From assembly GCA_964475115.1 (NCBI GenBank), contig CAYYVJ010000061.1, positions 1 to 13,416 of the forward strand: a DNA stretch of 13,416 bases, in the 5' to 3' direction. Source of the DNA: CAYYVJ01 sp964475115 (lineage in GTDB: Bacteria > Bacillota > Clostridia > Lachnospirales > Lachnospiraceae). The notes beneath the pieces were generated by a model, which had not been told where the DNA came from, made no database searches, and saw nothing but the letters and a program-made list of their open reading frames with translations. Positions 1 to 7,968 of this stretch are shown in pieces. Numbering within the stretch: the first letter of the stretch is position 1; each line of letters opens with the position of its first letter. The position numbers and the translations under genes are program-made.

Positions 1-59
1 AAATGGCTTTCCTCACTAATTCTAGTTCCAAATCCACCTGCTAACAATACTACCTTCAT
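1..59 (-). CDS. rfbF: Glucose-1-phosphate cytidylyltransferase, N-terminal fragment cut by window edge
   Basis: Only the first 19 codons are present; the gene runs off the left edge. They read MKVVLLAGGFGTRISEESH. The GGxGTR segment is the nucleotide-binding loop of sugar-1-phosphate nucleotidyltransferases. The RISEES continuation is typical of RfbF, whereas RmlA-type enzymes have RLxPLT, as the rfbA gene in this window does. RfbF makes CDP-glucose from glucose-1-phosphate and CTP, the entry point to CDP-linked 3,6-dideoxy and related sugars. The start is an ATG at 59-57 with GGAGG at 70-66, six bases upstream. It follows the GT-C-like gene by 15 bases, so it is most likely in the same transcript. 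CDP-glucose 4,6-dehydratase (rfbG) would be expected next, outside the window. Identity rests on a short stretch only. Confidence 0.82.
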   Translation of the reverse strand, partial: MKVVLLAGGFGTRISEESH

Positions 60-74
60 ATGAAACCTCCTTTT

Positions 75-1883
75 TTATCTCTTGTTTTCGTAGATTCTAA
101 CACAAATCTGGTAGTCCATTCGATTACCATTTAGTAATGCATAAGCATTACCTTCAAGACCCATGTTTGCTGTGCGATATAACGTTATAACATTTTGATC
201 GTTACTATCTTCAGATTCAAAAACGATAGCATATTCTGTATCTAAATCAACTGTAATATCATTTGTATCAAATTCAACCCATTGATTATCACTTAATAAA
301 TTTGTCTGATAGGATTCGAGCGCCACTACTTCATTTGTAAAAGTATTAACAAGTTTTACATCTAATGTAGAAAAGTTCTCTCTTCCATAGGTACCAATGC
401 GGAAGGTGATTTTTTCTAGTTCTCCCTTTTCCGGTATAAAGACCTGTGTAAATACATTTCCTGGTGTCATTGGTCCGATTCCTTGGGAAGCTTTTCCTGT
501 GTCTATGGTGATATAAGGTGGAACCAAAGCCACAATTAAGGTTATAAATGCAGGTACCACAAACAAGGATACTCCGATTACAAATCTAGCACGAATCCAT
601 CCCATACAATTATCTACACTAGTACTTAAATCTCTAAGCAAGAATTTAGGATGTTTAAAAACTGCAGATATTAGTAGGATAGAAGAGAATGCGGACATAA
701 TAAAATCTTTATCATTGAATACCAATAGATCTCGCATATTAAGTTTGGTTCCTACATTATAATCTCTCATAACATTTTCAAAGATTCCTAAGGAAAATAA
801 AAATTGATCTACTCTATCATCCCAGAAATTAACTGTAAATAGTACGAAGAATAACATCATTAAGATATCTAATATCATAAATATCTTTGTATCTCTATGC
901 ATAAATGCACTGATGACAAAGAAAGGCATACCCATTAAAAGCCATTGTGGATGCCACATACTAAGACCAAAACAAGCAAACATAACTAGGGTACATAGAA
1001 AGAATGCCCACTGAGCCCATTCTGTCTTGCCATTGATCTTCTGAAAATACGCCCATGCACATACAAGTGCAAAAACTAAGAATACCCAACTAATTTTAAA
1101 GAAGCCGGTATCAATAACTGCTGTAAAAATATATCCTGATGGTCCAAAACCAAAGACATAATCACGGAATATTTCACTTGGTAAATAAATAAGAATTTCT
1201 ACTATATAAGGTATCGCAACATAGATACAGCTTTTAATTATTTTCCACACATTTTTCTCTCTTAATAATAAAAGAGGCAAGAAAACTAAAAGTGAAAAGT
1301 ATTTAAAAGGTATGGATAGAGCAAAAAACAATACAAATAAATTATTTTTACCTTTAAAATAATAGTAGATTCCTAAAAGCATAAAAAACAAAGTAAAGAT
1401 ATCATACTGACCAAAGATAAACTGGCTAAAGAAAGCAATTGGTGTCGTATAAAAAGCATAGGTACAGATTTTGGATTTTTTACTTTCCATCCCAATTTCC
1501 ATACAAATTTTATAGATGATATATCCAGAAATCATATAAAGTATGGTAGGAAAAAGCTTGTACCACATAAGCGCAACAAGAGGAACCTCCATACTAGGAA
1601 GTGTCACAATTCCCAAAAGTTTCAAAGGAATATTCCACACTGCAAACATCATATAGGAACTTGGCATATAACTATCATAAATATGAAATTCACTGTTGTA
1701 TTCATAGAAATCAAAAAAATGTCCATTTAGGTATCCAAAAGAGGAACCCGCTGTATGAAGAATATCTCCATGTTGAAAAGAAAAGAAACATACTGTTGCT
1801 AGAATTGCAAAGAGTACATAATCTAATATTGTTAAAGGTTTTTCTGTTATACTAATCCTTTTTGCTGTTGCCTGTTTATTCAT
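75..1883 (-). CDS. GT-C-like polytopic membrane glycosyltransferase with C-terminal beta-rich domain
   Basis: A 602-residue integral membrane protein. Roughly ten or more hydrophobic segments fall between residues 18 and 455. Features fit the GT-C fold, in which lipid-phosphate-linked sugars are donors and transfer occurs on the outer face: an acidic residue in the first extracytoplasmic loop (HGD, 38-40), a GQYDIF motif at 158-163, and HPQW at 311-314. After the last hydrophobic helix (about 434-455), residues 465-600 have no membrane segments. They alternate short hydrophobic strands with polar turns (for example ITFRIGTYG at 492-500 and YAIVFES at 551-557), like a beta-sandwich that would lie outside the cell. 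The ATG at 1883 has GGAG 11 bases upstream, slightly long, directly after the stop of the preceding gene. It sits between a two-domain glycosyltransferase and rfbF, in keeping with late decoration of an exported glycan. Sugar and acceptor cannot be told from sequence; an uncharacterised membrane protein of polysaccharide loci is the fallback. Confidence 0.7.
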   Translation of the reverse strand: MNKQATAKRISITEKPLTILDYVLFAILATVCFFSFQHGDILHTAGSSFGYLNGHFFDFYEYNSEFHIYDSYMPSSYMMFAVWNIPLKLLGIVTLPSMEVPLVALMWYKLFPTILYMISGYIIYKICMEIGMESKKSKICTYAFYTTPIAFFSQFIFGQYDIFTLFFMLLGIYYYFKGKNNLFVLFFALSIPFKYFSLLVFLPLLLLREKNVWKIIKSCIYVAIPYIVEILIYLPSEIFRDYVFGFGPSGYIFTAVIDTGFFKISWVFLVFALVCAWAYFQKINGKTEWAQWAFFLCTLVMFACFGLSMWHPQWLLMGMPFFVISAFMHRDTKIFMILDILMMLFFVLFTVNFWDDRVDQFLFSLGIFENVMRDYNVGTKLNMRDLLVFNDKDFIMSAFSSILLISAVFKHPKFLLRDLSTSVDNCMGWIRARFVIGVSLFVVPAFITLIVALVPPYITIDTGKASQGIGPMTPGNVFTQVFIPEKGELEKITFRIGTYGRENFSTLDVKLVNTFTNEVVALESYQTNLLSDNQWVEFDTNDITVDLDTEYAIVFESEDSNDQNVITLYRTANMGLEGNAYALLNGNRMDYQICVRIYENKR

Positions 1884-1901
1884 TAATTTAGATTCTCCTT
1901 A

Positions 1902-3944
1902 TTATTTCAATCGTATGGTAAAGTCTGCACTGTCTAAAGAAAAATTAGGATTGTAGTAAGGATCACCTGCATCTAAGATATCCTTCCAACGGTCTCTAAA
2001 TAGTTTCACTTCTTTTTCAAAACGTAGTTTCTTTTCTTCTGTATTTTCAAATCCTCTAGATTTAGATTCATAGTGATATAACTCTGCATAAGGGGTAAAT
2101 ACAATTAACAGTTCTTTTTCCCTAATTCTTAGACAGAAATCTACATCATTAAAAGCTACTGTGAACTTTTCATCTAAACCATTCAACTCATCATAGAGTG
2201 ATTTCTTAACTAAGAGACAGGCACCCGTAACTGCACTTAAGTTCTGTGCATAATAAAGTCTACCCATATATCCTAAATTTTCTTTCGGTATTCCGTAATG
2301 GCTATGGCCAGCTGCTCTGTGTGCACCAAGTCCGATTACGACTCCAGCATGTTGTATAGTGTCATCATTATAATATAATTTTGCGCCTACAGCTCCTACA
2401 TCGTTTCTTTGGCCATACATTAGCATTTCTTCCATCCATTCTGGAGTAATTACTTCTGTATCATTATTTAATAACATTAAATATTCGCCTTTGGCAAATC
2501 CAGCTCCAAAGTTGTTAATCGCCGCATAGTTAAAGCTATGTTCAAATTTTACGATTCTAATATTATCGTAATTTTCTAAATATTTATAATAAGCAAAGGT
2601 TCTATCTTCCTTACTATTATTCTCAATTATTATAATTTCATAATTAGTATAAGTAGATTTATCTAAAATAGAATCAATACATTTTGTAAGATCTGCTACA
2701 TGGTCTTTATTTGGTATTAAAATTGATACCATTGGTTCACTCTTTAGCTTATAGTTTATACGGAAAATAGTAGGGAAAGCCTTAGAGCTTTCTACTTCTG
2801 CTTCTAATCCAAAGGTCTTCAAATGATCTTCTACTGCTCGTTTTCCTGCATCAATCGCATAGGATTTAGAGTTAATATCAGATGCCACAGAAGCTGGATG
2901 AGAACGCCAGTAATAAAGAAGCTTTGGTATATGGCATACCTTTTTAGCTACAGATGTTAATCTAAGAATCATGTCATGATCTTGACTTCCATTGTATTCA
3001 TCTCTAAATAATCCTGTCGTTTCAAGTAAGGATGCCTTAAATACTGAAAAATGACAAATATAATTATTCGCTCTTAAATTATCAATCGCAAAGTCTGGCT
3101 TAAAGTGGAAGGTAATAATATTGGTAATATCACTTCCTTCAAAAGTAGCTTCGTCTGTATAAACAAAATCTGCATCTTTTTCACAAATTTCTTTCATTAC
3201 TTCATATAACACGCCTGGATGTAAAATATCATCGTGGTCAAATAAGGCAATAAAACTACCCGTTGCCATTTCAATACAAGCATTGGTATTTCCCGAAATC
3301 CCTAAGTTCTTTGCCAAACGACTATATTTTACTCTAGCATCTTTTTCGCAATATTCCATAACCCAGTCTCTTACCTGTGCATGTTCACTATCACTTCCAT
3401 CTGCTAAACATAATTCCCAATTTCCATAAGTCTGAGCTATGACAGAATCTATCATTTCGTTTAAGTATTTTTTAGGTGTATTATAAAGTGGAACTACAAT
3501 ACTAATCTTAATGTCACGAGGAAATTTAGTTTCCTTTTGCATTCTCTCTTCTTCTACTGTCAAGAAAGTCTTTTTTATAAATTTACGATTTTTTGACTTC
3601 TTGGTTAATTTCCCTTTGGTCTTTTTAATAACACCTTTTAGTCCATTGATTTTAAATTCTATGGCTGCTTTTTTACATAGAAATATAACCTTCTTAAAAG
3701 GTTTGATAACTTTCCAAAGGATTGTATTTTTTAAACGATTTATTTTACCTTGAAGATACTTGTTTTCTTCACTCAAATGATTTACTTGTTTTCGCAGAGA
3801 CTCCATTTCCTTCAAGCCTGCTCTTCGCTCTTCTTGTTGATCATAGTAAAGGGTCTTGTAGTGAGCTAATGACTGCTTTAAATGATCTAAGTCATTCTCT
3901 ATATTATTCCCCTGGTTTTTTTCAATATCATCCATTTCTTTCAT
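1902..3944 (-). CDS. Bifunctional family-2 glycosyltransferase with two GT-A domains and N-terminal coiled coil
   Basis: 680 residues, no signal peptide, cytosolic. Residues 18-75 form a heptad-like coiled coil. Next come LWKVIKPFKK (76-85) and a lysine-rich stretch to about 125, which could hold the protein at the membrane face. The first GT-A domain spans about 147-385, with ISIVVPLYNTP, a DHDD metal-binding motif (236-239) and QDHD (321-324). The second spans about 405-650, with VSILIPNKD, NNDTE (493-497) and FNDVDFCLR (598-606, the usual ED-type catalytic site). Such tandem GT2 proteins build O-antigens, rhamnans and S-layer glycans; with rmlABCD nearby, at least one domain may transfer L-rhamnose (inference). 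The architecture resembles WsaE of Geobacillus without its methyltransferase domain, and a separate methyltransferase is encoded at 4830-6146. Start ATG 3944 has GAGGAG four bases upstream. The gap after wzm is 32 bases and the next gene starts 18 bases after its stop, so it is co-transcribed. Confidence 0.88.
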   Translation of the reverse strand: MKEMDDIEKNQGNNIENDLDHLKQSLAHYKTLYYDQQEERRAGLKEMESLRKQVNHLSEENKYLQGKINRLKNTILWKVIKPFKKVIFLCKKAAIEFKINGLKGVIKKTKGKLTKKSKNRKFIKKTFLTVEEERMQKETKFPRDIKISIVVPLYNTPKKYLNEMIDSVIAQTYGNWELCLADGSDSEHAQVRDWVMEYCEKDARVKYSRLAKNLGISGNTNACIEMATGSFIALFDHDDILHPGVLYEVMKEICEKDADFVYTDEATFEGSDITNIITFHFKPDFAIDNLRANNYICHFSVFKASLLETTGLFRDEYNGSQDHDMILRLTSVAKKVCHIPKLLYYWRSHPASVASDINSKSYAIDAGKRAVEDHLKTFGLEAEVESSKAFPTIFRINYKLKSEPMVSILIPNKDHVADLTKCIDSILDKSTYTNYEIIIIENNSKEDRTFAYYKYLENYDNIRIVKFEHSFNYAAINNFGAGFAKGEYLMLLNNDTEVITPEWMEEMLMYGQRNDVGAVGAKLYYNDDTIQHAGVVIGLGAHRAAGHSHYGIPKENLGYMGRLYYAQNLSAVTGACLLVKKSLYDELNGLDEKFTVAFNDVDFCLRIREKELLIVFTPYAELYHYESKSRGFENTEEKKLRFEKEVKLFRDRWKDILDAGDPYYNPNFSLDSADFTIRLK

Positions 3945-3976
3945 AATACTCCTCTTTCAATGTATTAGACTATGCC

Positions 3977-4816
3977 TTATAGCACATCTGCAAAATGCTT
4001 CTCAAGTCTCTTAAAGGTAAAGGTACCTATGAGCCCAGCAATAATAGTGAAGCACCAAAAATATATGGTCCAGGTAGGTTTTTCCCAGAACCATACGCCA
4101 TTAATAAAGGCATCACGATAGCCCTCTGTAATATAGTAAATTGGATTTAACTTAAATACCCAATATAGGGACACTGGAATAATTGTAACATTTTCCAAAC
4201 TCCATAAAATCGGAGTAAGCCACATTAAAAACTGCAAAACAATATTGATAACCTGGGCTAAATCTCTAAAAAATATTACAACGGATGAAGTAAAATAAGA
4301 GATCCCTAGTACCAAGATAGTTGCTGCAAAAGAATAATAAAGCACCTGAATAATATAAATATCAACTGTATATCCAAATAAATAATAAACTGCAATTCCG
4401 ATTCCAATAAAAAACAAATGTACATAAAGTGCCGTTATTATTTTTACAATTGGTAAAATACTAATCTTAAAGATTACTTTCTTAACTAAATAACTATATT
4501 CTAATAAACTATTTGTAGCATTGGTCAAGGCTTCAAATATAAAAAGCCAAGGCACCATTCCTGCAATTAACCACAGCGCATAGGGTACTTCTGATACAGG
4601 TGCTGCCCGCAGTCCAAACTGGAATACAAAGACGTAAATGGTTACCGTTACAACTGGCTGAACAAAAGCCCAGAAGGTTCCCAAATAGGATGCTGCATAT
4701 CGCATCTTAAAGTCTTTATTTGCCAGATTTACTATTAATTTCCGATTGGCGTATATGTCTTTTACCCAGCCAACACCTCTTTTTATGGCATTGATGGATT
4801 TACTAATTATGTTCAT
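3977..4816 (-). CDS. wzm: ABC-2 type polysaccharide exporter permease (Wzm/TagG family)
   Basis: 279 residues, the usual length for this family, with about six membrane helices between residues 50 and 268. Family signatures are visible: the amphipathic entry DFKMRYAASYLGTFWAFVQP (35-54), FFRDLAQVI (182-190) followed by a hydrophobic helix ending in TPILW (201-205), NPIYYITEGYRDAF (224-237), and the C-terminal FKRLEKHFADVL. It forms the membrane channel that flips a finished lipid-linked polysaccharide out of the cytoplasm, paired with the ATPase encoded at 6163-7401. The methyltransferase gene separates permease from ATPase, whereas these are usually adjacent. The start ATG at 4816 is 13 bases after the methyltransferase stop, with GGAG five bases upstream. 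TagG (teichoic acid export) belongs to the same superfamily; the glycosyltransferases and the long ATPase point to an O-antigen-like or secondary wall glycan instead. Confidence 0.92.
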   Translation of the reverse strand: MNIISKSINAIKRGVGWVKDIYANRKLIVNLANKDFKMRYAASYLGTFWAFVQPVVTVTIYVFVFQFGLRAAPVSEVPYALWLIAGMVPWLFIFEALTNATNSLLEYSYLVKKVIFKISILPIVKIITALYVHLFFIGIGIAVYYLFGYTVDIYIIQVLYYSFAATILVLGISYFTSSVVIFFRDLAQVINIVLQFLMWLTPILWSLENVTIIPVSLYWVFKLNPIYYITEGYRDAFINGVWFWEKPTWTIYFWCFTIIAGLIGTFTFKRLEKHFADVL

Positions 4817-4829
4817 ATGGTCTCCATGG

Positions 4830-6146
4830 CTATCTTCTCAAAATATTCCCTAATTTTCTAAGTGGTTTTGTAATCTTCCAACTTCGAGAAGATAGAGCCT
4901 CATTTAATGTTCTACTTAGATGGTCTGCTTGTCCTCTTAGAGCATCGACTTGATCCTCTAGTTCTTCTTTTTCCTTACGCATCTTTTGATCTTCTTCTTT
5001 ATAGAAAGCTACCTGCTTGTAACTGTCATCCCATACTTGTCCTACCGCTCCTACACGTATGGCATCTACTGTTACATAGCGAAAGCGAATCGTTATTTTG
5101 TTAAACTTCCTACCCACCGCTGGTCCAAAGACGGTAATAGGATCTGGAGTATTAAATACATAGGTATTATGATTTCGGTATCCTGCATTAGTATCCATCA
5201 GACGAAGAGGTAACTCCTCTCCTTCTACTGTATCTACACACACAAACTCTTCTATCATACAAGGTGCATTAAAAGGATCAATTCTAAGGTTTCTTACATC
5301 TTGGTCTATTTCTAGTTCAAACTTCTGATCTCCATATATATTTTCTATGGCAAAGGTCTTGGTGTCATCTTCACTAAATCCCTTCCCTCTATCATAATAT
5401 ACCTGTAAATAATAAGGATTTGTTCCACCTTTTATGTGGTTTTGTGTCTCTGATACAAACTCGGGACCTTTTTTCACTTCATAAATAAACTGATAAATAT
5501 CTCCATAAGGTCTGCTTTTCCAGAAGCTTTCATCAATCCCAGCTACACTTGAATATGTATTTTCTATTTCAATAGACCCTACAGGTGCATAAGTAGCATA
5601 TCGTTTTGCTACGGTTAACCCAGTACGGCTTAATGTATTTTCTAAATTATTTTTTGTAAAAAAGTGAATATGCGTATTGTCTAATAAACCTACTCGATTA
5701 TACTCAAATTCATTATTCATAAGGTTAATAAGTACAGCATTATGAGCTAAATTAGGTACTGACAAAATAATAGAGCCATCTTGTTTTAACAACATCTTAG
5801 AGCGAATCAGTACTTGCTCAGGATCTCTTAAATGCTCCAATACGTCTGCAAAGGTAATGTAATCAAAACGAATATTCTCATACTTATCCATCCATGAGTA
5901 AGTCTCTATGTCATCGACTACCATATCTACTCCATATTGTAGAGCCTCTTTTCCAGCTTCTTCATCGATTTCCACTAAATACACATTACAATCTAATACT
6001 TCTTTTAAGTATTTGGTCATACGACCATTAGCTGGTCCAAACTCTAAGACATTGGACCCTCTTTTTATTTGCGAAAGTATCAGTGATAATGAGTTAGTAC
6101 TACCTATATCTAGATCAAAGTCATATTTTGAATTTTCGTATCTCAT
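4830..6146 (-). CDS. SAM-dependent methyltransferase with beta-rich domain and C-terminal coiled coil
   Basis: 438 residues from the chosen start. Residues 30-225 are a class I methyltransferase: SAM-binding VLEFGPANG (33-41), an acidic strand end at VEIDEE (58-63), and FADVLEHLRDPEQVL (99-113), as in UbiE/Methyltransf_23 members. Residues about 245-372 look like a beta-sandwich (YLQVYYDRGKGFSE onward) of a kind I associate with wall-glycan glycosyltransferases. Residues 380-418 form a charged coiled coil, and the protein ends with SRSWKITKPLRK (420-431), echoing the motif in the two-domain glycosyltransferase. Likely role: methylation of a sugar, possibly the chain end, before export. A longer frame opens at 6188 inside wzt, but the ATG at 6146 has GGGGAGGG seven bases upstream, so 6146 is preferred. 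It lies 16 bases after wzt and 13 bases before wzm. Acceptor and methylated position are unknown. Confidence 0.85.
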   Translation of the reverse strand: MRYENSKYDFDLDIGSTNSLSLILSQIKRGSNVLEFGPANGRMTKYLKEVLDCNVYLVEIDEEAGKEALQYGVDMVVDDIETYSWMDKYENIRFDYITFADVLEHLRDPEQVLIRSKMLLKQDGSIILSVPNLAHNAVLINLMNNEFEYNRVGLLDNTHIHFFTKNNLENTLSRTGLTVAKRYATYAPVGSIEIENTYSSVAGIDESFWKSRPYGDIYQFIYEVKKGPEFVSETQNHIKGGTNPYYLQVYYDRGKGFSEDDTKTFAIENIYGDQKFELEIDQDVRNLRIDPFNAPCMIEEFVCVDTVEGEELPLRLMDTNAGYRNHNTYVFNTPDPITVFGPAVGRKFNKITIRFRYVTVDAIRVGAVGQVWDDSYKQVAFYKEEDQKMRKEKEELEDQVDALRGQADHLSRTLNEALSSRSWKITKPLRKLGNILRR

Positions 6147-6153
6147 ACAAATT

Positions 6154-6161
6154 CCCTCCCC
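6154..6161 (-). promoter_or_regulatory. Ribosome binding site that fixes the methyltransferase start
   Basis: On the minus strand this reads GGGGAGGG, seven bases before the ATG at 6146-6144 and just after the wzt stop codon (6165-6163). No comparable site precedes the earlier in-frame ATG at 6188, which lies inside wzt. This supports translation from 6146. Confidence 0.8.
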
Positions 6162-6162
6162 T

Positions 6163-7401
6163 TTAGCTCCATTTGTGGTGTAATACAACAGTACCTTCTG
6201 CGATATAATTCATTTTTACAAAAAAGTTTTTAAACTGTCCTTTATAATCAAAAGGAACGGTGGCTGTTTGGTCATATAATGCCACTTCAAAATAATAGTT
6301 CCCTCCTATTAGATTGAACTTTTCATAAGTTAGTCTACAGGTGTTCTTTCCCTTATTCCAGCTAATATCCTTCCCATCTAGTAATGTGTTTAAACCACAG
6401 ATATACTGATGGTCAATACTACGAAGTGCTACCCCTAGAACAGGCTTGTCTATCTGTTCATCATTGACTTCATAAGCTATTTCTATAGTCACATCTTCTC
6501 CATGAATTATTTCTGAAGTGTCTTCTCCATTTTTATCAAAGATACGTAGACTTAAAACTTCTGCAATTGCATTTTCACCTTGGGTGTCAGAAGCTTGGCT
6601 ACCGTCTTTTCTTACAGATGTACTTTCTAGATTTGTCAGCTGCTCATATTCTTCATAGCTAAGCCCACTTTTTAGAAAATCTGTGTATCGATCGGTTATT
6701 AAATCTGTTTCACCATCTGCAATAAATCTTCCTTCATTTAGCCAAATGGCCCTTTTACAGAATCGTTTTATCATATTTACATCGTGACTTACGAAGATAA
6801 TGGTCTTTCCTGCATTCATAAATTCAATAAATTTATCCATACATTTGAGTTGGAACCTAGTATCTCCTACAGCTAATGCCTCATCTATAATAAGGATCTG
6901 TGGATCAACATTAATTGCTACTGCAAATGCTAGTCGAACAAACATACCACTAGAGTAGGTTTTAACTGGCTGATAGATAAATTCACCTATATCAGCAAAG
7001 GATATAATATCATCCAGTCTTTTATCCATCTCTTCTTTGGAAATATTCATAATTGTTCCGTTTAAATAAACATTCTCAATTCCCGTGAATTCCATGTTAA
7101 AGCCAGCACCTAGCTCTAAAAGAGCAGATACCTTACCATTTACTTCTGAAATTCCACTAGACTGGTTAAGTACACCAGTTAATATTTTTAATAAAGTAGA
7201 TTTTCCACTACCGTTTTTTCCTACTATTCCAATGGTTTCTCCTCTATTTATAGAGAAAGAAATATCATTTAAAGCATAGAAGTCTCGGGAATATCTTTTA
7301 TGAGACAGAGAAAATGTCTCTTTAAATCGATCCCTTGGACTATTATATAATTTATATTTTTTTGTCAGATGCTCTAAACGTATAACTGTTTCGCTACTCA
7401 T
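6163..7401 (-). CDS. wzt: ABC transporter ATPase for polysaccharide export with C-terminal domain (Wzt type)
   Basis: 412 residues. Residues 1-245 are a full ABC ATPase: Walker A GKNGSGKST (61-69), the family-typical ELGAGFN (96-102), signature YSSGMFVRLAFA (149-160), Walker B ILIIDEALAVGD (169-180) with catalytic E174, and the H-loop at H206. After a polar linker (about 246-277), residues 278-412 form a beta-rich domain ending in HHKWS, as in Wzt proteins. In E. coli O8/O9a this domain binds the modified non-reducing end of the glycan and licenses export. Simple TagH-type exporters lack a close equivalent. With Wzm it powers transport of the polysaccharide. The start overlaps the rfbC stop by eight bases (ATGAGTAG), which implies translational coupling, with GGAGAGGG upstream. 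Which terminal group the domain recognises cannot be read from sequence; the adjacent methyltransferase is the obvious candidate modifier. Confidence 0.93.
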   Translation of the reverse strand: MSSETVIRLEHLTKKYKLYNSPRDRFKETFSLSHKRYSRDFYALNDISFSINRGETIGIVGKNGSGKSTLLKILTGVLNQSSGISEVNGKVSALLELGAGFNMEFTGIENVYLNGTIMNISKEEMDKRLDDIISFADIGEFIYQPVKTYSSGMFVRLAFAVAINVDPQILIIDEALAVGDTRFQLKCMDKFIEFMNAGKTIIFVSHDVNMIKRFCKRAIWLNEGRFIADGETDLITDRYTDFLKSGLSYEEYEQLTNLESTSVRKDGSQASDTQGENAIAEVLSLRIFDKNGEDTSEIIHGEDVTIEIAYEVNDEQIDKPVLGVALRSIDHQYICGLNTLLDGKDISWNKGKNTCRLTYEKFNLIGGNYYFEVALYDQTATVPFDYKGQFKNFFVKMNYIAEGTVVLHHKWS

Positions 7402-7936
7402 AAAGCCCTCTCCAAGCCTTGTCCTTATCAGAAAGTATTAGTTCCATCCCTTCTGGAATAGGCCATTCAACTCCCACTGCTGGGTCATCATAACGGATAC
7501 CACCTTCATCATTTGCATGATAATAATCGGTACATTTATAAAAGAATTCTGCTGTATCTGATAGGACTAAAAATCCATGTGCAAAGTTCTCTGGAATATA
7601 GAATTGCTTCTTGTTTTCAGCAGATAGGATTACTCCAAACCATTTTCCATAAGTTTTTGAACCTGGTCTTAAATCTACTGCCACGTCAAATACTTCACCA
7701 GAAACTACTCTTACTAATTTTCCTTGAGGAAATTGTTTTTGAAAATGAAGCCCTCTTAGAACTCCCTTGGTAGAGCTTGATTGATTGTCTTGAACAAATT
7801 CCATATCTAATCCAGCTTCTTTATAATCATTATACTGGTAGGTTTCCATAAAATAACCTCTTTCATCCCCAAATACGGTAGGTTCGATTACTTTTAATCC
7901 CTCTATGTCACATGTTGTCACTTTTATCTTTCCCAT
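7394..7936 (-). CDS. rfbC: dTDP-4-dehydrorhamnose 3,5-epimerase
   Basis: RmlC, 180 residues, typical full length. It converts dTDP-4-keto-6-deoxy-D-glucose to the L-lyxo 4-keto sugar, the third step of dTDP-L-rhamnose synthesis in the cytosol. The cupin fold is recognisable from FGDERGYFMETY (22-33), VQDNQSSSTKGVLRGLHFQ (48-66), GEVFDVAVDLR (80-90) and NFAHGFLVLSD (117-127). Expected catalytic and substrate-binding residues appear present: H64, K73, H120, Y133 and D170 (assigned from family knowledge rather than an alignment). The ATG at 7936 is preceded by AAAGGA with an eight-base gap. It starts 32 bases after the rfbA stop and overlaps wzt by eight bases, so sugar supply and export are in one transcript. 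Confidence 0.96.
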   Translation of the reverse strand: MGKIKVTTCDIEGLKVIEPTVFGDERGYFMETYQYNDYKEAGLDMEFVQDNQSSSTKGVLRGLHFQKQFPQGKLVRVVSGEVFDVAVDLRPGSKTYGKWFGVILSAENKKQFYIPENFAHGFLVLSDTAEFFYKCTDYYHANDEGGIRYDDPAVGVEWPIPEGMELILSDKDKAWRGLYE

Positions 7937-7968
7937 TTTTCGTATCCTTTCCAGTTCCTAAACAAAAC

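Noticed and set aside
1601..1855. Plus-strand open frames here and at other places (for example 3511-3753, 4907-5104, 8073-8288)
   Set aside because: All lie antisense to well-identified minus-strand genes, lack convincing ribosome sites and show no recognisable protein motif.
6147..6188. A longer methyltransferase N-terminus starting at 6188 and overlapping wzt
   Set aside because: The extra 14 residues lie partly inside wzt and cover the GGGGAGGG ribosome site. The ATG at 6146 is placed ideally after that site.
6163..7401. The ATPase being TagH for teichoic acid export
   Set aside because: The 135-residue C-terminal beta-rich domain ending in HHKWS and the rhamnose and methyltransferase neighbours fit a Wzt-type exporter; no teichoic acid genes are present.
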